This document shows, piece after piece, positions 48,788 to 62,054 of a stretch of 64,000 bases of DNA. A program made the translations under genes and the position numbers. The notes under the pieces are model-generated. The model was given only the letters and a program-made list of their open reading frames with translations, was not told the origin of the DNA and ran no database searches. The DNA lies in assembly GCF_028858725.1 (NCBI RefSeq), contig NC_084760.1:94609867-94673866 (forward strand). Reading direction: 5' to 3'. The stretch is from Colius striatus (lineage: Eukaryota > Chordata > Aves > Coliiformes > Coliidae). The stretch's first letter is position 1; each line of letters opens with the position of its first letter.

Positions 48788-49908
48788 TTCATAGAATCGT
48801 TTTGGTTGAAAAGACCTTCGAGATCACTGAGTCCCACCACTAACCTAACACTGACAAGCCCACCACTGCATGATGTCCTAAAACACCTTATCTAAACCAC
48901 CTTCCTGGGCAGCTTATGCCAGTGTCGAACAACCCTTTGGATGAAGAAGTTTTTCCTAATATCCAATTTAAAATTTCCCTGATGCAACTCGAGGCCATTT
49001 CCTCTTGTCTTATCACTCATTACTTGGGAGAAGAGACCGACTCCCACCTCACTACAACCACCTTTCAGGTAGCTGTAGAGAGTGATCATATCTCCTCTCA
49101 GCCTCCTCCAGGATAAACATCCCCAGCTCCCTCATCTGTTCTTCATAAGACTTGTTCTCCAGACTCTTCACCCATCTCTGGACACACTCCACGTGTCCTT
49201 GTAGTGAGGGGCCCAGAACTGAACACAGTATTCACAGTGCAGACTTACCAACGCTAAGTACAGGGGTTAATCACTGCCCTGATCCTGCTGGTCACACTAT
49301 TTCTGACACAGGCCAGGATGCCATTTGGCCTTTTTGGCCACCTGGGCACACTCCTGGCTCATGTTCAGCAGCTGTCAATCAACACTCCCAGATCCTTTTC
49401 TGCTGGGCAGCTTTCCAGCCACATACCTCCAAGCCTGTAGTGTTGCATGGGGTTGTTTTGGCCCAAGTGCAGGGCCTGTCACTTGGCCTTACTGAATCTC
49501 ATATGATTGGCCTTGGCCCATTGCTCCAACCTATCCAAGGTCCCTGTGAAGAGCCTTCCTGCTCTCAAGCAGATCTATCCTCCCACCCAGCTTGGTGTCA
49601 TCAGCAAACTGACTAAGGGTGCTCTCAATCCCCTCATCCAGATCATCGATAAAGATGTTAAACAGAACAGGCCCCAGTACTGGGGAGCACCACTGGTGAC
49701 TGGTGGCCAACTGGATTGAACTCCATTCACCACCACTGTTTGGGGCAGTGAACTCATCCAGCCAGTTTTCCATCCAACAAAGAGTAGGTCCATCCAAGCC
49801 ATGCACAGATGGTTTCTCCAGGAGTTTGCCATGGCAAATGTTGTCAAAGTCTTTACTAAATTCCAGGTAAACAACATCCACAGCCTTTCCCGCTTCTACT
49901 AAGCGGGA
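48788..49908 (-). mobile_element. Long CR1 LINE copy with reverse-transcriptase C-terminal part
   Basis: The plus strand reads as antisense CR1 from the 3' end (TTCATAGAATCG then AAAAGACCTTCGAGATC) through the 3' UTR and into ORF2. On the minus strand, 49881-49531 is a continuous 116-codon frame. It covers the RT palm: [16 protein letters not shown], then the central [18 protein letters not shown], then the catalytic box [10 protein letters not shown]. The A-motif Asp is E here, so the enzyme would not be functional. The element is 5'-truncated near 49908. It lies antisense within ALK intron 1. Confidence 0.93.
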
Positions 49909-52900
49909 AGAAAAGGAAGGTTCTGATAGTCACCTCTTAGTAGTTTTGCATCCACTGTTTCTTATTTATGGTATCTCTGAAGAGCTAGTTTGAAGTTTTT
50001 ACCTTTACTTAAAATGGAATTGTTTGCTTTACCCCAAGGTACCATACAGCACAAACAGACCTCTGAATGGAGGATTAGCACCCTTCCCCTTTTCCACCCT
50101 GCCTATGCTGATGTGGTCATGCCTTCATAGTAATGCACTTTTATATACTATCCCAGACTTGAAATAAAAAGATTAAAAAATTTGCCCTTTCTGCCCCATG
50201 AAAAAAATTTCAATGTGTGATACTATTTCAAATACCATTTTGTCACTTAAAATTTTGATAAGTTATTTTTAAAAATAAACTAAAGGGAGAAATGAGGCAA
50301 TACCCTTTCTAAAAAGAACAAGCCAAACAACTAGAGATGCTGATCTGTAGGGAGAACACCACTTTTTACTCCAGAAGGTACAGAAAATGCCGTGTTCCTG
50401 CCTCTAAAAATCCGTTCCAAAGTAGCTGTGATAGTCAAACCCATCTGCAAAGATAAACAGCTGAAGTATGATCTTGTCTCTTATGTCTTTTATCATTACT
50501 GTCATCTCTTTCCCCAGAAGCACTTGAGGATGGTAGAGTGGAGTCCAGATGAAAATACTCAAGGAGAGAAAAACCAATATGAAGGTCAGATGAGGTTATA
50601 TTAAAGTTAAATCAACAGAATTACAAGGAATAAGAAATACTCCTTATCAGGATAACGAAATATTCCTTAGGAGGAATAAGGAAGAGCAAAATACCTAAAA
50701 CATAATGAAAACTCTTGTCCAAAATAGTTTGCAGCTAACATGGAATTGCCTTTTAATCTCCTGTTAGGTCAAGCTAGAATAATTCTGATTAAGTGGTCCA
50801 TTGATTGTTCCTTTGGGGTAACATCCTAGGAATAATGTGTTTTATTCATAGATTTGACTTCATGGCAAGACCAAGCTCTCTTGTGGTTGCACTGTGAGCC
50901 ATCCTACGTAGTGTAAATTTGTATTCTGCCTCAGGATTTTCATGCTGTTGCTCTAAGAAGAAAAACTTTATATGGTGATTTTTGAGCCTCTCCACACACA
51001 TCCCTAGCCTAGCAATTTGGCTTTCAAGGTAGCTTTGAGAACATGCCTCTCTAAATAGAGCCTCATCACTGACCTTCCAACCCTGGTCACTGCTTCACTA
51101 AAGCCTGTCTCCAGATCCTTGTGGACACTGCCATTATTCTGAAACAATCATTGTGTCTGTGAAGAACAGAGTCCTGCAAAGTCTGGAAGCAGTTTTATTT
51201 TCTCTAGGTAAAACTGAAATATCTCTTGCCTCTCTGTGGCATCCGTTGTTGGTAGAGATGGTTGAGGTCACACACAGAAAGTTTCAGATCTTCTTCCAGT
51301 GTGCGCCCAGGGACAGGAAGGGTTCTTGATACTTGGACCCACAGTTTGATGAAGGCTCAGTTTTGAAAAAGCTGCAGATCACCTTCTGGATTAGAGCCAA
51401 AGCTGGAGCTGCAGAAGGGCAAGTTCAGCTCTAGTGATCTGAATCTCAGGTGCCTTAAATGCAGAGTTGGGGCTTATTTTCCAGGCAAACTCATTTGTTT
51501 GTTTTTTTACCAGAAATTTCTCTGTTAAAGCTCTTTCTTTCCTATCTGAGCAAGGTAAATGCTGCGTTATCATTTGGTACTATAGCAAAGGGCAATTTCT
51601 TCCCAACTTGACCTCTTCCTCCAATGAGGCTGATTTTGGTGGAAGTGGTACTTTGTTGTGACTGACAATGTCATGACTGGGTCCTATGTAGATGAGGCAA
51701 TTTCCTCCACAGTTTCCTTCCCAAGTCCTAATTTCTGTGTTGTATTTCTGAACAAGTAACTCTTCTCTCAAAGGCACTTTGTAAAAGCGGTATGCTGCAG
51801 CTCCTCAAACCTAAGGGTCACGAAGAATTTTTAAACTGATGTCTTGGTAGTGAGGAACTCCATTTTTCACCACTATATATGCTTATTCATGTGCTATTTG
51901 ATAACAGAAGATATCTACTAATATATTAAATAACTAAGGTTTCACCTATAAACCATTTTCCTAGAGATGCACTTATACTTGGAAGAGTTTATAATTGGAG
52001 CTGTTGAGGAGGTCAGAACAAGACTGACACAAAATCACAAATTGCTAGAGTTGGGAGTGGTGGGAAGTGAAGTTTACTAGCAGTTACATAGCCTTTTGCC
52101 ATCCTAATTTTTCAGTAAAATGATGACATCTCAATGAACCTTGCAATTTTGCTGAAGTGGTAAGGAATAGAAATGAATTTGGCTCTCTCCTAAGGCTGAA
52201 TAGGTTGTGCTGTAATCTGTGTCATTGGGGAACGTCTCTGATAAACTCTGACCCATTTTTTTTAATCTTAGAACATTTCACATAGTTGACTGTTCTTTTG
52301 CTCCTTCTTTTTGGGGTCTGATGTAATTTACCTGTTGGTGCTGATAACTGGGGTAGTGGCGTGCATTTAAAACCAACAACGAGTCCCTGCCTGGTGCACC
52401 TGCTAGGTCAGTGCTTGGCAACAAGTGATGGTGAGTGGTATTGCCAATGGTGCCGCTGTAGGCCTATACTCTGGCAAGTGAGCTTCCTCAGCTCACTAGA
52501 GCTCTCGTGCCACAACTGGAGCTGTATGTCTGTAATAAAATGTCATCTGAGCTGTCTCTGAAGATCACGGCTTTCCTCTGGATGAGATATGTGGAGTGCA
52601 AACATCTCTACCATTACAGTTTATCTTACCAGCTGCATGTCAGTTTCTTGGCACACCAAAGCCTTTAATGAATTTTGTCTTTGCAGTTCCTAAACAGGTC
52701 CAGAAGTCCTTGCCAGCCTCAACCACTGATTCTGCAGACATCACCAAACAGGATATGGCCAGGCTTTTTTTTTTTTTTAGAGCAGCTTAAGCTGTGTTAC
52801 CTTGTGATACATGTTCCTAACTATTATTCTTTTTGTGAATACCAGTGATCCAGGCATCTCTGCTTGCAGTACAGTGCTCAGATTTATGGTACTCTGCATA

Positions 52901-55900
52901 TGGTGGTTGCTCACCACACACATCATCAGAATGAAGAAATGTCTCTCATTCGGAGAGTAAGAGAGAGTAACGCGAGAGCAACAAGGTGGTCGAATTCTGA
53001 GTCATGCACTAGTTCTCTAACTGCTTTACAGCATGATGTGGGTGTCTGGTTGTTACACAGGACTAGCATTTGGTTCACTCAGAGACAACAGGTCAGCCCA
53101 TTGACACCTGCCCGCTCTGTTAACAGACCAGTGAACCTACTGCTCTTTAATATTTGTATGATAATACAGCACCTCTGAGAACTAAGTTATAAAATGCAGG
53201 TCACTCAGTAGATGCAGCAGTCATTGAGGGAGCATAAGGTGACAATGAAACAATTCAGATTAGGAGGCAGGGGCATTGCAGCTGTTTGTACTCTAATTGC
53301 AGCTCTCCAGATGTTCCTGTGATGTGTGGTAGAAGCCAAATAGTCTCTAGACATAACCGTATTTCAGTGTTTAGCTTTCCGAACACTCTGCTGTGGTCTG
53401 TAGAGTAGAGAGAATTTAAGGACCTAAGCCATTTCATCTTCTGTGCTGTCAAATAAACTGTCATTCTGAAGTAACATTTCCTGGGTATATTTTTTTCTGA
53501 GATTTCTTTTCACATTAAGATCAGCAAAAGCTCTTTCTGGGAAGCCTGATTAAAAATGCAGTTCCTCCCAGGAAAGAAAAGAAAATAACATTTTCAGCAT
53601 CAAAAGAGATCACAAAATTATCATGAAAAAATGAAATGAATTTTTAAGATTATGCATTGCAGGAAAGTAGGTAAAAGTGGCCTCAGGGCTTTCTGCTGTT
53701 TGTAAAGTAGTTTGCCTTTTTTTGAATAGACATTTGCTAAGAGTATAGGTGACAAAGCCTCTCGGAGACAAGAAGTGCCCTATATTGGGAGTAGCTTCAA
53801 GATATTTATGAAGATAGCTAATTTCTTTGTGAAATTTATCCTGGTCTGTATATTTAATTAAAAAAAACCCAGTGACTACAAACCAAAGAAACAAACAAAA
53901 TCCCAGCAAAAGCCATAAGAAACTGCTGTTTCTTTTCAGATACATACTGGGAATTCAAGCACAGGTGGCTTCCAGCTCTGTTGCAGACCTTTGCATCCTA
54001 GGGTCAGACTGGGGCATCGGCAAGTCAGGGGACTGTGGGAGTACAAAAATTGCTTTCCTATTTTGCTCTTTTGAGCTGGGTTGTGTTCTTCTGTGGTGGT
54101 ATTATTAATCATGTAACTGCCTGCATTCTACTTGAGCCTTAACTCTATTAAAAAAATAGAGACAATCTCAGGAAAAGAAGTCATTTCTCATTTGACCTTT
54201 TTGACATTGTACAAAGGTCATAGAAGAGCGAATTACAGTTACTTCAGATGTTACCTTTTATATTGCATATGGGCAAAATCTTGTCAAACAGTGTCCTTTT
54301 TGTAGATACATTTCCAGTTCAGATCTGTAGAGAAAAATGAATCTGGCAAAAGGTACTCACCATTTTGTTTTGACAGTCTGAATTGTTTGCACAGCTTTAG
54401 CATTGAACGCTTCTCCAACTCTAGTCTAACCTTCAACCATAACCAATCCCTCTTCTGTTTTCCCCTCAAACATCCTTTCAGATACACATGCATTCTACAG
54501 GAATGGAAAATGGTCACTGTTATTAGCAGAAATTAATGATGCTTCCCCAAGGCCCATGTTATATCTATAACTTTTATAAAGTGTGTCTTACATCCTGAGG
54601 TGTGTCTAGCATTTCAGCTCGGAGCGATGCATTGCATACCTGGAAGACGAGGGTGACTGTCTTTGTAGTGTCTTTCATCAATCATTTAGGATGAGTTGTG
54701 TAAAATCCAACTGACCCTTCTATAATAACTAGGGGCAAATAGCTTTGAATTGTCATTTTGATAAATTTTGGAGTATTGGCAGTGTTACGGGCTAAGGAGC
54801 CAGGCATCCAAGTCTTTCATTTGTCAGTGTCATTATGGAATACCTTAAAAGAACAGGGAGAATGTGTCCTAGTGATTCAATAAATCTTATCTCCATGAAT
54901 GAGTGGGTTTTGCGTGGTTTCATAATCTACTGAACTCTAATAGCCTTTATCCGTTACTTCAAAAATAGCTGTTAGAACAAGGTATTTGATGAGTCTGTGT
55001 ATTTTTCTCCAACCCCTTGTTTTTTTTTCTGTCGATGAATGACTTTCAGTGGTGAATGCCACAGCAATTATTGACCTATGTGGTACATGAATGGTTTTAA
55101 TAATTTATCGTGCAATCAGAACTAATTTTTTCTGGATGGATGCATCATCAGTCTCTTCCCCATGTTTCTCTGTAGGATATAACGCTGCAGGCAGGCACAA
55201 CACCTTTCACAGCAGCATTGCAAGGAAAACATTCAAAATGAGGTGAAATTATTTTTGTTATATATGTTACCAAATAAAATGCTGGTTTTAGCATCCTATA
55301 TAATGCCTACCACGTGGTTGAGGCCCGTGTTGATAATTTAGTAGTATCTGAGGACCTATTGTGTTTTATTACTTGCAACGTTAGCTATTTGTCAGTCTTA
55401 CCACAAATTCTAAGTTGAGTTCATAGCTTCACATAGCATAGTTTACATGAAACACAGATAACAATGATATTTTAAAATAAAATAAGCTTCAATGATAAAG
55501 GACACTTTGTGGAAGCCCAGTAGCCTGTTTTACCTGCTACAATGGGATTTCACAGCGCTTTGAAATCTAGTCCCACCAAGTAAATGCCTGATGATGGATG
55601 TCAATTTTAAATCATTACAAGATAGATACTTAGCTCTGATGAGGTCTGGCTCTTGTTTTGCCAGTTGTGTTACCATTTCTTTTATTTGCAAGAAGGCAGG
55701 CAAGGAGAGGAAGAGTGGAGAGGAAAGAAGGTAGTGATGCTGCCTTGCTGTTTAATATGTGTTGCATATATTGTACAATATGTGTTGAGTGTCATGCAAT
55801 CTCATTTCCCAAGCATAGGGTATTTCTGGCAAAATGGGAATGGATAGTAGTGCAAATGCCAAAAACCAAGTCTGTACATAGGAATTACGTGTGAAAAGAC

Positions 55901-58872
55901 CCTGGCTCGTAGCTAAATGGTTTATAGGGTGTCAGATTAGGGAACATCACATTATTTAATTTGTATTAGGTGTACCTAACACTTACTAGACTATTAACTC
56001 TTCTCCATAGTTTTCATGTTGGGTCATCATGACCGCTCTTCAGTACTGAGGCTAGGATATACAGGCATCTGTGTAAAGAGATCTGTGAACAGATTTGATG
56101 GTGTATGAGTGGTTTGCTGGGCTGCGAGGTAGGAATGAGAGTTTCCATCTCATTTAGCATTTCTTTTCTGGGGAGACAGCAGAGCAGATTCTTATTAGTA
56201 AGCTTCAGATTTACTATGCTTGCATTTTATGACTGTGGTTACTGTCCTTGTGTATTGTCCTTGTGGATGGCAGATATTTCCAGGTGCTGCCTTGTCTTTG
56301 AGGACAGGTCCATATTCTTCTGAGCATCTCCACATAGACCTGGTGTAACAGGATTAGTATCTTTTACCAAACATAAGGTTCCCTCATGCTTTGAAAGCCT
56401 GGACAAACATAGCACTTCCTTAATATGTGCCTGGACAAAAGATCTTGGACAAAAAATATAATCTTTGTTAGGGGAAAAACAAAAGTACAGCATTGTCACT
56501 TGAGAGGAAATTAAAGCTGAGTTTGACATAGCTTCATTTTAAGCAAGTGTTAATTAATATAAACACAACTGTGTGTATTGTTTTACACTATCAACTTGAC
56601 TTTGACAGCTTTAGCTTTGAGCAACTCATGTTTTCAAAAATGAGGCTGCCTAGTTTGAGAGTGAGTGAGAAGTTTATGGAGTAACTTAGTAGAAAAAAGC
56701 GAATCGACCTGTTCTTTTGAATACAGTGCAAAAAAGGCTTGTCATGAGAGAAATATGAAGAGGCACTAGGAGTATTCCGGCAATGGTGATGAATGATGGG
56801 TGGCCACAAGCCTGACTGCTTCTTTTTGGTTGCTGCTAGTGATTTGCAGGCAGGTGGGTGCGAATGTTAAAGGCCTGACACATGGAGTGACAGATACCCT
56901 TAGTGCTTGTGTGCGCAGTGCAATGGCATGTCTTAAAATAGAGCCAGCTGCATGCATAATTAAGGAGAAATAATTGCAATGCACTTATGTAAATTATCAT
57001 GTGCTTCTCCTCCCCCTGCCCCCCCAATGTTTCCATCTAGAAGGTCCCTTAGTCAAAGATTCACCTGATCAGTGAGAAACACTAAAATATTATCTTTGGA
57101 ACAAGCGAAAAAATAGTTGTTCTGTTAAGGAGAATAAGAACACAATATAAGAGAAGTATGTAGCTCCAAAGTATAGAGAGCCAATGTTGGCAATCTGGCA
57201 GTTCATTATATGAACAAAAATTAATTTTAGAAACCTGTGTGTGAATTTAGTGGTTCTGTCGTTCTGGCTGTCTTGTAACTCAGATAAATATCTCATACTC
57301 CTGCTAGCTGAAATTCTGCCTACATAAGCTTTTTTCATTCAGCCTGTTAGAATCATTCTGGCAATATACGACTGAATTTAACCTCATTTCTCTTTGTACT
57401 AATTATAAGTTATATTGTATTTTTACTTTCTTTGGGAGGAAGACAAAAAACTATTCCATTTGCCATGGTTTTATATGTCTCCCGGATGACTGTTCTGGAT
57501 GCATCTGGAGTATTGTTTTCAATAAAATATTCTTTCACTCCCCTTTGCTCATATCCCCCTTTCTTTATCAATTGAATAAAAGTCTGTATATAGCACTAAC
57601 AAATTACTGTATTTCCAGATCACTGGTGACTGCATGCATCAGATTTAAAAAGAGTAGTCTGGAAGCTGGTGGATATATTTCACTGCTTGGGACGTCTGTA
57701 AAATGTTGACATTGGCCATTCACTCTGCTCAGTATATAATTGGTCACATAGCACAGAATATAATTTTCAAACTCTCTGATGCACCTTAAGTTCCTAAATC
57801 CTCCTGCAGATCTGTAACACAAATGGTGGTATGACCAGCTTCTGTCTCTGTGTCCTCCGTCTTGATTTTACAGGATTATTTTTAGAAGGGATAAAGAATT
57901 GAATCACCCTTAGCTCACGCAGTCTTTGGACTCTGCTGAGACAACTATGGAGAGCACAAGCTGTGGTGGTGATGGTGTTGGAGAGTGAACAATTGACCAT
58001 TATGCTTTTCACTCGAGTTAGTGTTAAATATTGAATATACTCCCACTTGGCAACTATCAAAAGTCGATTGTTTGTAAGTATCCTTGATCGAGTCTGGATT
58101 TAAGCTCATACTGTGCAGTTTTGTTTCTGGTCTGCAAGGACTTCTGTGGAACGCACCAGGTGTACACACGGTGCTGCTGTCCAACAAAAGAGAAACATGG
58201 CGACTGCACCAGCTCCCTGCAGAAATACATCCACTTTCCTTTCAAATACAATGCAACAAGGCAAGGAACAGGGAAGGCAGCAAAGCAGAAGAAAATGGCA
58301 TAAAGCTGGAGTTGCACATCTGCTAGTTCTGTCCTACATTTTATAACCAAAGCCCTAGAAAAAGTAAAACATCAAGTAATATATGAAGCATGACCATTGA
58401 TTTCCATTTAATAGCCTCTACCCTTTTCTCACTCAAGGACAGCTGAATTCAAAATATTTATGGTTGGCTGTACAGCAAATGCTGGAATAAGCCTTTCCTT
58501 GCTCCTTTTGTGTTGCAGTGTCCTAAAATGCAGAGCTTGTGTAACTTCAGAGTGTATTTGAGAAAGATATAAGATGTGGTGCAATCATGTGAAACTCTGA
58601 GGTGGGAAGAGTTCCTCTCATGCAGCAATTATCAATTAAATCTATTCAGTAGTTCATCGACCTCACTTTAAAGTTGATTATCTCTCCTTGGAGTCATTAT
58701 TGTTGATCTGTACATGCAACTGTTTTTTGAGTAGTGAGTGGAGGGAAGAACATTCTCCCTGGAAAGCTGGCAATATATTGAAATAATTGAGCCACTGTGT
58801 AAGTGCAGTATATTGTGGGTATGGAGTAGTAACTCCTGAATGAATACTGAGCATGGAACCACTCATATTGTG

Positions 58873-58914
58873 TTTTAGTACGTGATATGGTGTAAGACAT
58901 ATCATGTACTAAAA
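58873..58914. repeat. 17-bp perfect-pairing hairpin with 8-base loop
   Basis: The left arm 58873-58889 (TTTTAGTACGTGATATG) pairs along its whole length with the right arm 58898-58914 (CATATCATGTACTAAAA), with one G-T wobble and a loop GTGTAAGA. It is too short for a typical microRNA precursor and has no matching flanking stem. A short palindromic mobile remnant or a chance inverted repeat are possible. Confidence 0.8.
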
Positions 58915-59589
58915 GACATGGTGTAAAAGGTACTGAAAGGATTCATTTAAATGCAGTATTTTTAACAGGCATCTTACAGTGCTCTAATATTCCAGGAGCC
59001 TAAATCACAATGCCTATAGAAAACGTTGCTCAAAAGTTTCCACTTATAACGTTCTTTAATTGCTTACACTTTTCAGCCTTTAAAGCTTAGGAAAAGAGAA
59101 TTTTCCATGCTGATCATCTTCAAAGGATCCTTTTTGAGTAATGGGACATGTTAAACTCTCTCAGAAAAATAAGCATCTTAAGGTATTTTATTATGAGAAA
59201 ACTTGAATTTTGAAGAAATTGATAACCAACTTCTGTACATTTTATGAGTTGTGGGAAGGTGGAGCTAGCATTGCAATGAGGGCTGATGGGCAATAGCAAA
59301 GTCACACTATTTAAAAGAATATAAATAAAACACTAGGAAAAGTTTTGCCAAGCCATCCTTTGGACTTCCAAAAGGTTGGCAACAATTTTAAATCAATTCA
59401 TTGATGCAAAGGAATTGCTGGTTCAATAATGCACAACTTATATAAACTAAAATGCCAAATTTCTCCATCATGTGATTGATAAAGCTTCAAACATAGTTAG
59501 TCTGTATCTATTTTAGGAAGATACAATTGAGATGGAGCCATTGACTTTGACAGCATCAATGTAATTAATCCCTAACATTTGCTTGATTT

Positions 59590-59612
59590 TGTGTGTGTGT
59601 GTGTGTGTGTGT
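59590..59612 (+). repeat. (TG)n dinucleotide microsatellite
   Basis: Eleven TG units in ALK intron 1, followed by a T-rich stretch. Confidence 0.95.
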
Positions 59613-60693
59613 TTTGGGTTTTTTTTTTTACGGTTGTAATGAAGTGAAAGTGTAAAAATATCTCTGGTAAGGACATCTGCTGATACTAATGAGATCAAAA
59701 TCAATCAGATTTAGAAAAAGTTGGGCTACCACCTGGTATAATTTTCTGAAAATTGCGCCTTCGAACTGCAGGGACAGAAACAATTTCTGCAGATAGGAAG
59801 TGGTTTTTGTGGTGTGTGCACTTACATGTCAGTGTGTCCTGTGTGTAACTGTGGCACAGAATGCCTTTTTTTTTCACCCTCCATTTTTGTTGAGCTAGAT
59901 CTGACACTGCATTTGCCACAGAGTATGAGAACATGGACAGCTTCTGCTGTGTCTAAGCAAAGGATCTAAAAGATCACTGCAGCCATAGACATTGCTTCTT
60001 CCTATTTCAGATACTATTACTTTACTTTGAGTATTCAAAACTTCATTAAATGTTGCCCAGAAATTTTTAATTTTTGGTTCTTAGTTTACACTGTAGTCTT
60101 CATTTTATGTAGATAATGTATTTAAACAACTTTAATAACTGAAACATTTGAAAGTTTATGTCCTTACACGTTCAATTGCCTGTCGTGTACTAAATTTGTC
60201 TTTAAGAAAATTGGAGCCTTAAGCTAGATACTAGTAAATTAACCCAGTTTCTAATCTTCCTACATGCTTTTGAATAATATATTAGCCCAGGAATTATTTG
60301 GACCTAAGTATTAGGCATTAATGTATAAATTCTGTGTATAATTCATTAATCAGATGAATAATTTCTAAAGTATCAACAGAAGTAAAGAAGATCTTGTGGG
60401 ACATGTGTTTATATGCATATGGACATTATAATGTATAAAATTATCATCTTGCTTATTGTGACTTATTTGATAAATACTGCACAGAATGCAACTGAACATT
60501 CAACATTCGCCTCTAGTCTCTGCAGCCTTTTTTTTTTGGTCTGTTGAAGCACATGTACTTGGCCTAAAATACGTTGGAGTCTCTAGAGATTGAAATAATC
60601 AGATGTAGAAGATAAACTTTTACAGAGGTTCTTGAAGTTAAGACTGTTTGTCTCCCAATAGGAGACGCTTCCTTTAGGGTGTCCTTGTTTTTT

Positions 60694-60712
60694 CTATTTA
60701 TTTATTTATTTA
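60694..60712 (+). repeat. (TTTA)n short microsatellite
   Basis: About four to five TATT/TTTA units in a T-rich context. Confidence 0.8.
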
Positions 60713-62054
60713 CCTTGTCTTGCATAAGTATGACCATGTTTTGAATTTTTTTTCTGAACTCTCTGAAATGTTCTTTATTGATGAGTAAAGGATACATCTT
60801 CTTTCCTGTGCATTTGATAGATATTTGGATATCCTGAAAATTCTGTGGCCTTCTCTATGAGGATGGATCATTCTATACGGTCTCTTTTTCTCCTTCTTTG
60901 GTGAAGTAACCTCTCCTAAATACTACCTTTACCTCTGGAAAAAGATCAACCAGCTCTTGTATGCTTAGACTGCCTCTAAACATCTACTTAAACAGCTCCG
61001 GCAGAGGTCCCTCATTCTACATGTGAAAGAGACCTAATCCTACTGGTGGATAGTTGCATTCTTGAGTCATAGAGGGAGGTCTTGTTGATCTTGTGGCAAT
61101 CATTTTTTAAAGTTAGGCAAAGAAAAAAAATATCTCTCAGGGCATGTATTATTGTCTTAAAGAGGGTCCTGAGAGCCTGCAAGTGCCCTATGATCAGCTC
61201 TTAAGTAAGCCACTAAAAGGCCCCATGTCCCGTTGTCCCTGATTGCTATAATGTAATTTTTCAAAGTGTTGTGAATTTCTGTCAAGTTAGACAGAATTCT
61301 TGAAAACAATGACTCGTCAAAGGTATTGAGGATTGTGTGTGGCTAGCCAGATACAGGAAAAGTCCGTAGGGATATTGTATGTAATATTTCAACCTGAATA
61401 AAAAATTAGAACCTCTAAGCAGTTGGACTGAAAACTGGCTTCTCCCACTCTTCTTTACAGACCATGTATCCTTCTACAGAGCATATGAAATGTCATAACT
61501 GCACTTCTGTGAAAGTCAGAAAATGGCAGTGTGTTCCGCTTCTACATCTACGTTGTGCTCTCTGTCTAAACTGGGATTAAGGAGGAACAAAGAACTTAGT
61601 TCTGTATGCATTTATTGGAAAATTGGCAAATGAAGTTTTGTTAACAAAGGATGTAAGCACAGTGCAGACAACCTGCACATGCAAAGATAAGCAGCATATG
61701 CAGGTGCTTGAATGTGTGCTCTTGTGTGAGCATTTCAGACTTTGGTTTTTGCAAACTACTCAGAATGCATTATTTCCTTCCAGTCTCCTGTTTTAGGAAG
61801 CTCAACTGCCATGTGGGGAACTTAGGCTTTTTCTGAGCAGCTAAGTTTCTTTTGATTTTCACTATTTGCATATGACTCAAAATTTAGATTAGGAGCTTAC
61901 CAGAAAAAGGGATGTACTGAAGTTCTGTTTGATATATAGTGGGAATTGAACACATAATTTGCTTAAATGCTTTTACAATTTTACATCAAAAACTACTTCT
62001 GAAAAGCAATACATAAAACCCAGGATTTGAGTAACATGGGTACAAATGTTAGGA

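Larger units (their letters stand above)
49909..62048. other. ALK intron 1, block without recognised genes
   Basis: About 12 kb with no exon or assignable interspersed repeat. It includes a 111-codon minus-strand frame at 53610-53945 with a hydrophobic start, which I regard as chance because no domain or splice context is seen. Small repeats and a hairpin are listed separately. Confidence 0.5.

Noticed and set aside
53610..53945. 111-codon minus-strand frame with a Leu/Phe-rich start resembling a membrane segment
   Set aside because: Hydrophobicity comes from T-rich DNA. No further support.
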